NCBI GenBank assembly: GCA_943328885.2
Contig: CALQBT020000222.1
Span: 1 to 5,257, forward strand
Length of the DNA stretch: 5,257 nt
Source: Bordetella parapertussis
GTDB taxonomy: Bacteria; Pseudomonadota; Gammaproteobacteria; Burkholderiales; Burkholderiaceae_C
Direction: 5' to 3'
The translations under genes were made by a program, and so were the position numbers. Numbering within the stretch: the first letter of the stretch is position 1; each line of letters begins with the position of its first letter. The notes beneath the pieces are model-generated. The model was not told where the DNA came from and ran no database searches. It saw only the letters and a list, made by a program, of their open reading frames with translations. Shown here piece after piece: positions 4,883 through 5,257 of this stretch.

Positions 4883-4906
4883 TTTGTAATGGCACGTTTG
4901 TAATGG
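4883..4906. repeat. Tandem direct repeat of TTTGTAATGG
   Basis: TTTGTAATGG occurs at 4883-4892 and again at 4897-4906, separated by CACG, a 14-bp period. It lies 47 bp upstream of the IS1634-type transposase start, in the AT-richer end segment. It may be a transposase-binding site at the IS end, but its role is inferred. Confidence 0.6.
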
Positions 4907-4952
4907 TAAATACCTACTTTTCTCCTTGGATCATCTTTGTTAGAGTAGTGGC

Positions 4953-5257
4953 GTGTTTGTCAAAGTCACCCACTCAGGTCCGCGCAGCTACGTTCAGCTG
5001 GTCGAGGCCTATCGCGACGAAGCAGGACGGCCCAAGCAGCGTACCGTCGCCACCTTGGGCCGACTCGACCAACTCGGCACCGAGCTCGATTCCGTCGTCT
5101 CTGGCCTGCTGCGCGTAACCGGCAGAGCTGCGCAAGCTGCAACGCCGGCGCCCACCGTGAGCTTCGAGTCCGCGCGCGATTTCGGTGACGTTTGGGCGCT
5201 CACTGAGCTTTGGAATTCGCTCGGCTTTGATGGACTTCGGCGCATCTTTCGCCGCAC
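4953..5257 (+). CDS. IS1634/IS1549-family transposase, N-terminal part, continues beyond window
   Basis: 101 residues from GTG 4953 with no stop to the window edge. It reads MFVKVTHSGPRSYVQLVEAY, then Arg-Asp-Glu-Ala-Gly-Arg-Pro-Lys, QRTVATLGRLDQLGTELDS, Gly-Leu-Leu-Arg-Val-Thr-Gly, then Phe-Gly-Asp-Val-Trp-Ala-Leu. The opening (FV-x-VTKSG, YLQLVESYR, QRTVATLGR) and the later FGDVW-x-LTELW-x-x-LG-x-D-x-LRR are the N-terminal hallmarks of the IS1634/IS1549 group of IS4-like DDE transposases. The catalytic DDE residues lie beyond the window, so activity cannot be judged. An in-frame TAG at 4941-4943 and the match starting at Met-Phe-Val support the GTG start; the ribosome binding site is weak. 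The visible part has no frameshift, unlike the neighbouring mobile-element remnants, so this is the more recent arrival. Confidence 0.85.
   Translation, partial: MFVKVTHSGPRSYVQLVEAYRDEAGRPKQRTVATLGRLDQLGTELDSVVSGLLRVTGRAAQAATPAPTVSFESARDFGDVWALTELWNSLGFDGLRRIFRR

Larger units (their letters stand above)
4734..4952. other. Gap between cupin gene and IS1634-type transposase
   Basis: No confident gene lies in this 219-bp stretch. A 27-codon frame (ATG 4795, stop 4876-4878) starts Met-Arg-Ser-Pro-Glu-Phe-Asp-Ser-Ser-Ala-Pro-Glu-Lys, but has no ribosome binding site; I do not call it. Composition switches from GC-rich to AT-richer at about 4870, probably where the insertion sequence begins. The palindrome at 4834-4845 and the direct repeats at 4883-4906 are listed separately. 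TTGTAA (4884-4889) and TAAATA (4907-4912), 17 bp apart, are a weak possible promoter for the transposase. Confidence 0.4.
4876..5257 (+). mobile_element. 5' part of an IS1634-type insertion sequence
   Basis: The transposase gene plus the AT-richer upstream segment with the TTTGTAATGG direct repeats. The left boundary is an estimate from the composition change; I could not define the terminal inverted repeat without the right end, which lies outside the window. Confidence 0.5.

Noticed and set aside
4479..4895. 138-codon minus-strand frame over the cupin gene and downstream gap
   Set aside because: Mostly antisense to the cupin gene, which has clear motifs and a strong RBS; no domain recognised.

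Overview
The window is GC-rich (only the last ~400 bases contain a clearly AT-richer patch). It begins inside a Bug/TctC-type periplasmic binding protein gene. That family is greatly expanded in Burkholderiales, and together with codon use and the style of the other genes this points to a beta-proteobacterium of the Comamonadaceae/Burkholderiales type. This is inference from gene families; no rRNA or other marker is present.

Left part (1-3201) is ordinary, intact chromosome. On the minus strand lie the N-terminal 225 residues of a Bug-type solute-binding protein (677 down to the window edge) and, upstream of it, an exported glutathione-peroxidase-family protein (1397-813). Divergent from the peroxidase, across a 111-bp intergenic region with a perfect 6-bp dyad (1409-1423), are two plus-strand genes that are close or overlapping. 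The first is a MerR-type regulator with a C-terminal cobalamin-binding domain of the LitR/CarH type (1509-2453). The second is a short-chain dehydrogenase/reductase (about 2476-3201). A B12-dependent light sensor next to a peroxidase and an SDR suggests a small light or photo-oxidative-stress module. The sensor residues (W-x9-E-H and E-x-H-x-x-G) can be read directly; the module's role is inference.

Middle part (about 3202-4380) is a graveyard of gene fragments. It holds the C-terminus of an ISL3-family transposase (minus), a frameshifted C-terminal piece of a serine recombinase (plus), a 37-codon unassigned frame, and the C-terminal piece of a formylglycine-generating-enzyme/SUMF1-type protein (minus). 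No complete gene is evident there. The insertion lies right behind the SDR, so it may have cut off further genes of the light-responsive operon.

Right part (4383-5257) has one intact small cupin gene with a strong ribosome binding site. A 220-bp gap follows with a 12-bp perfect palindrome and a 10-bp direct repeat, then the N-terminus of an IS1634/IS1549-type transposase that runs off the window. I found no tRNA, rRNA, CRISPR array or convincing intrinsic terminator.
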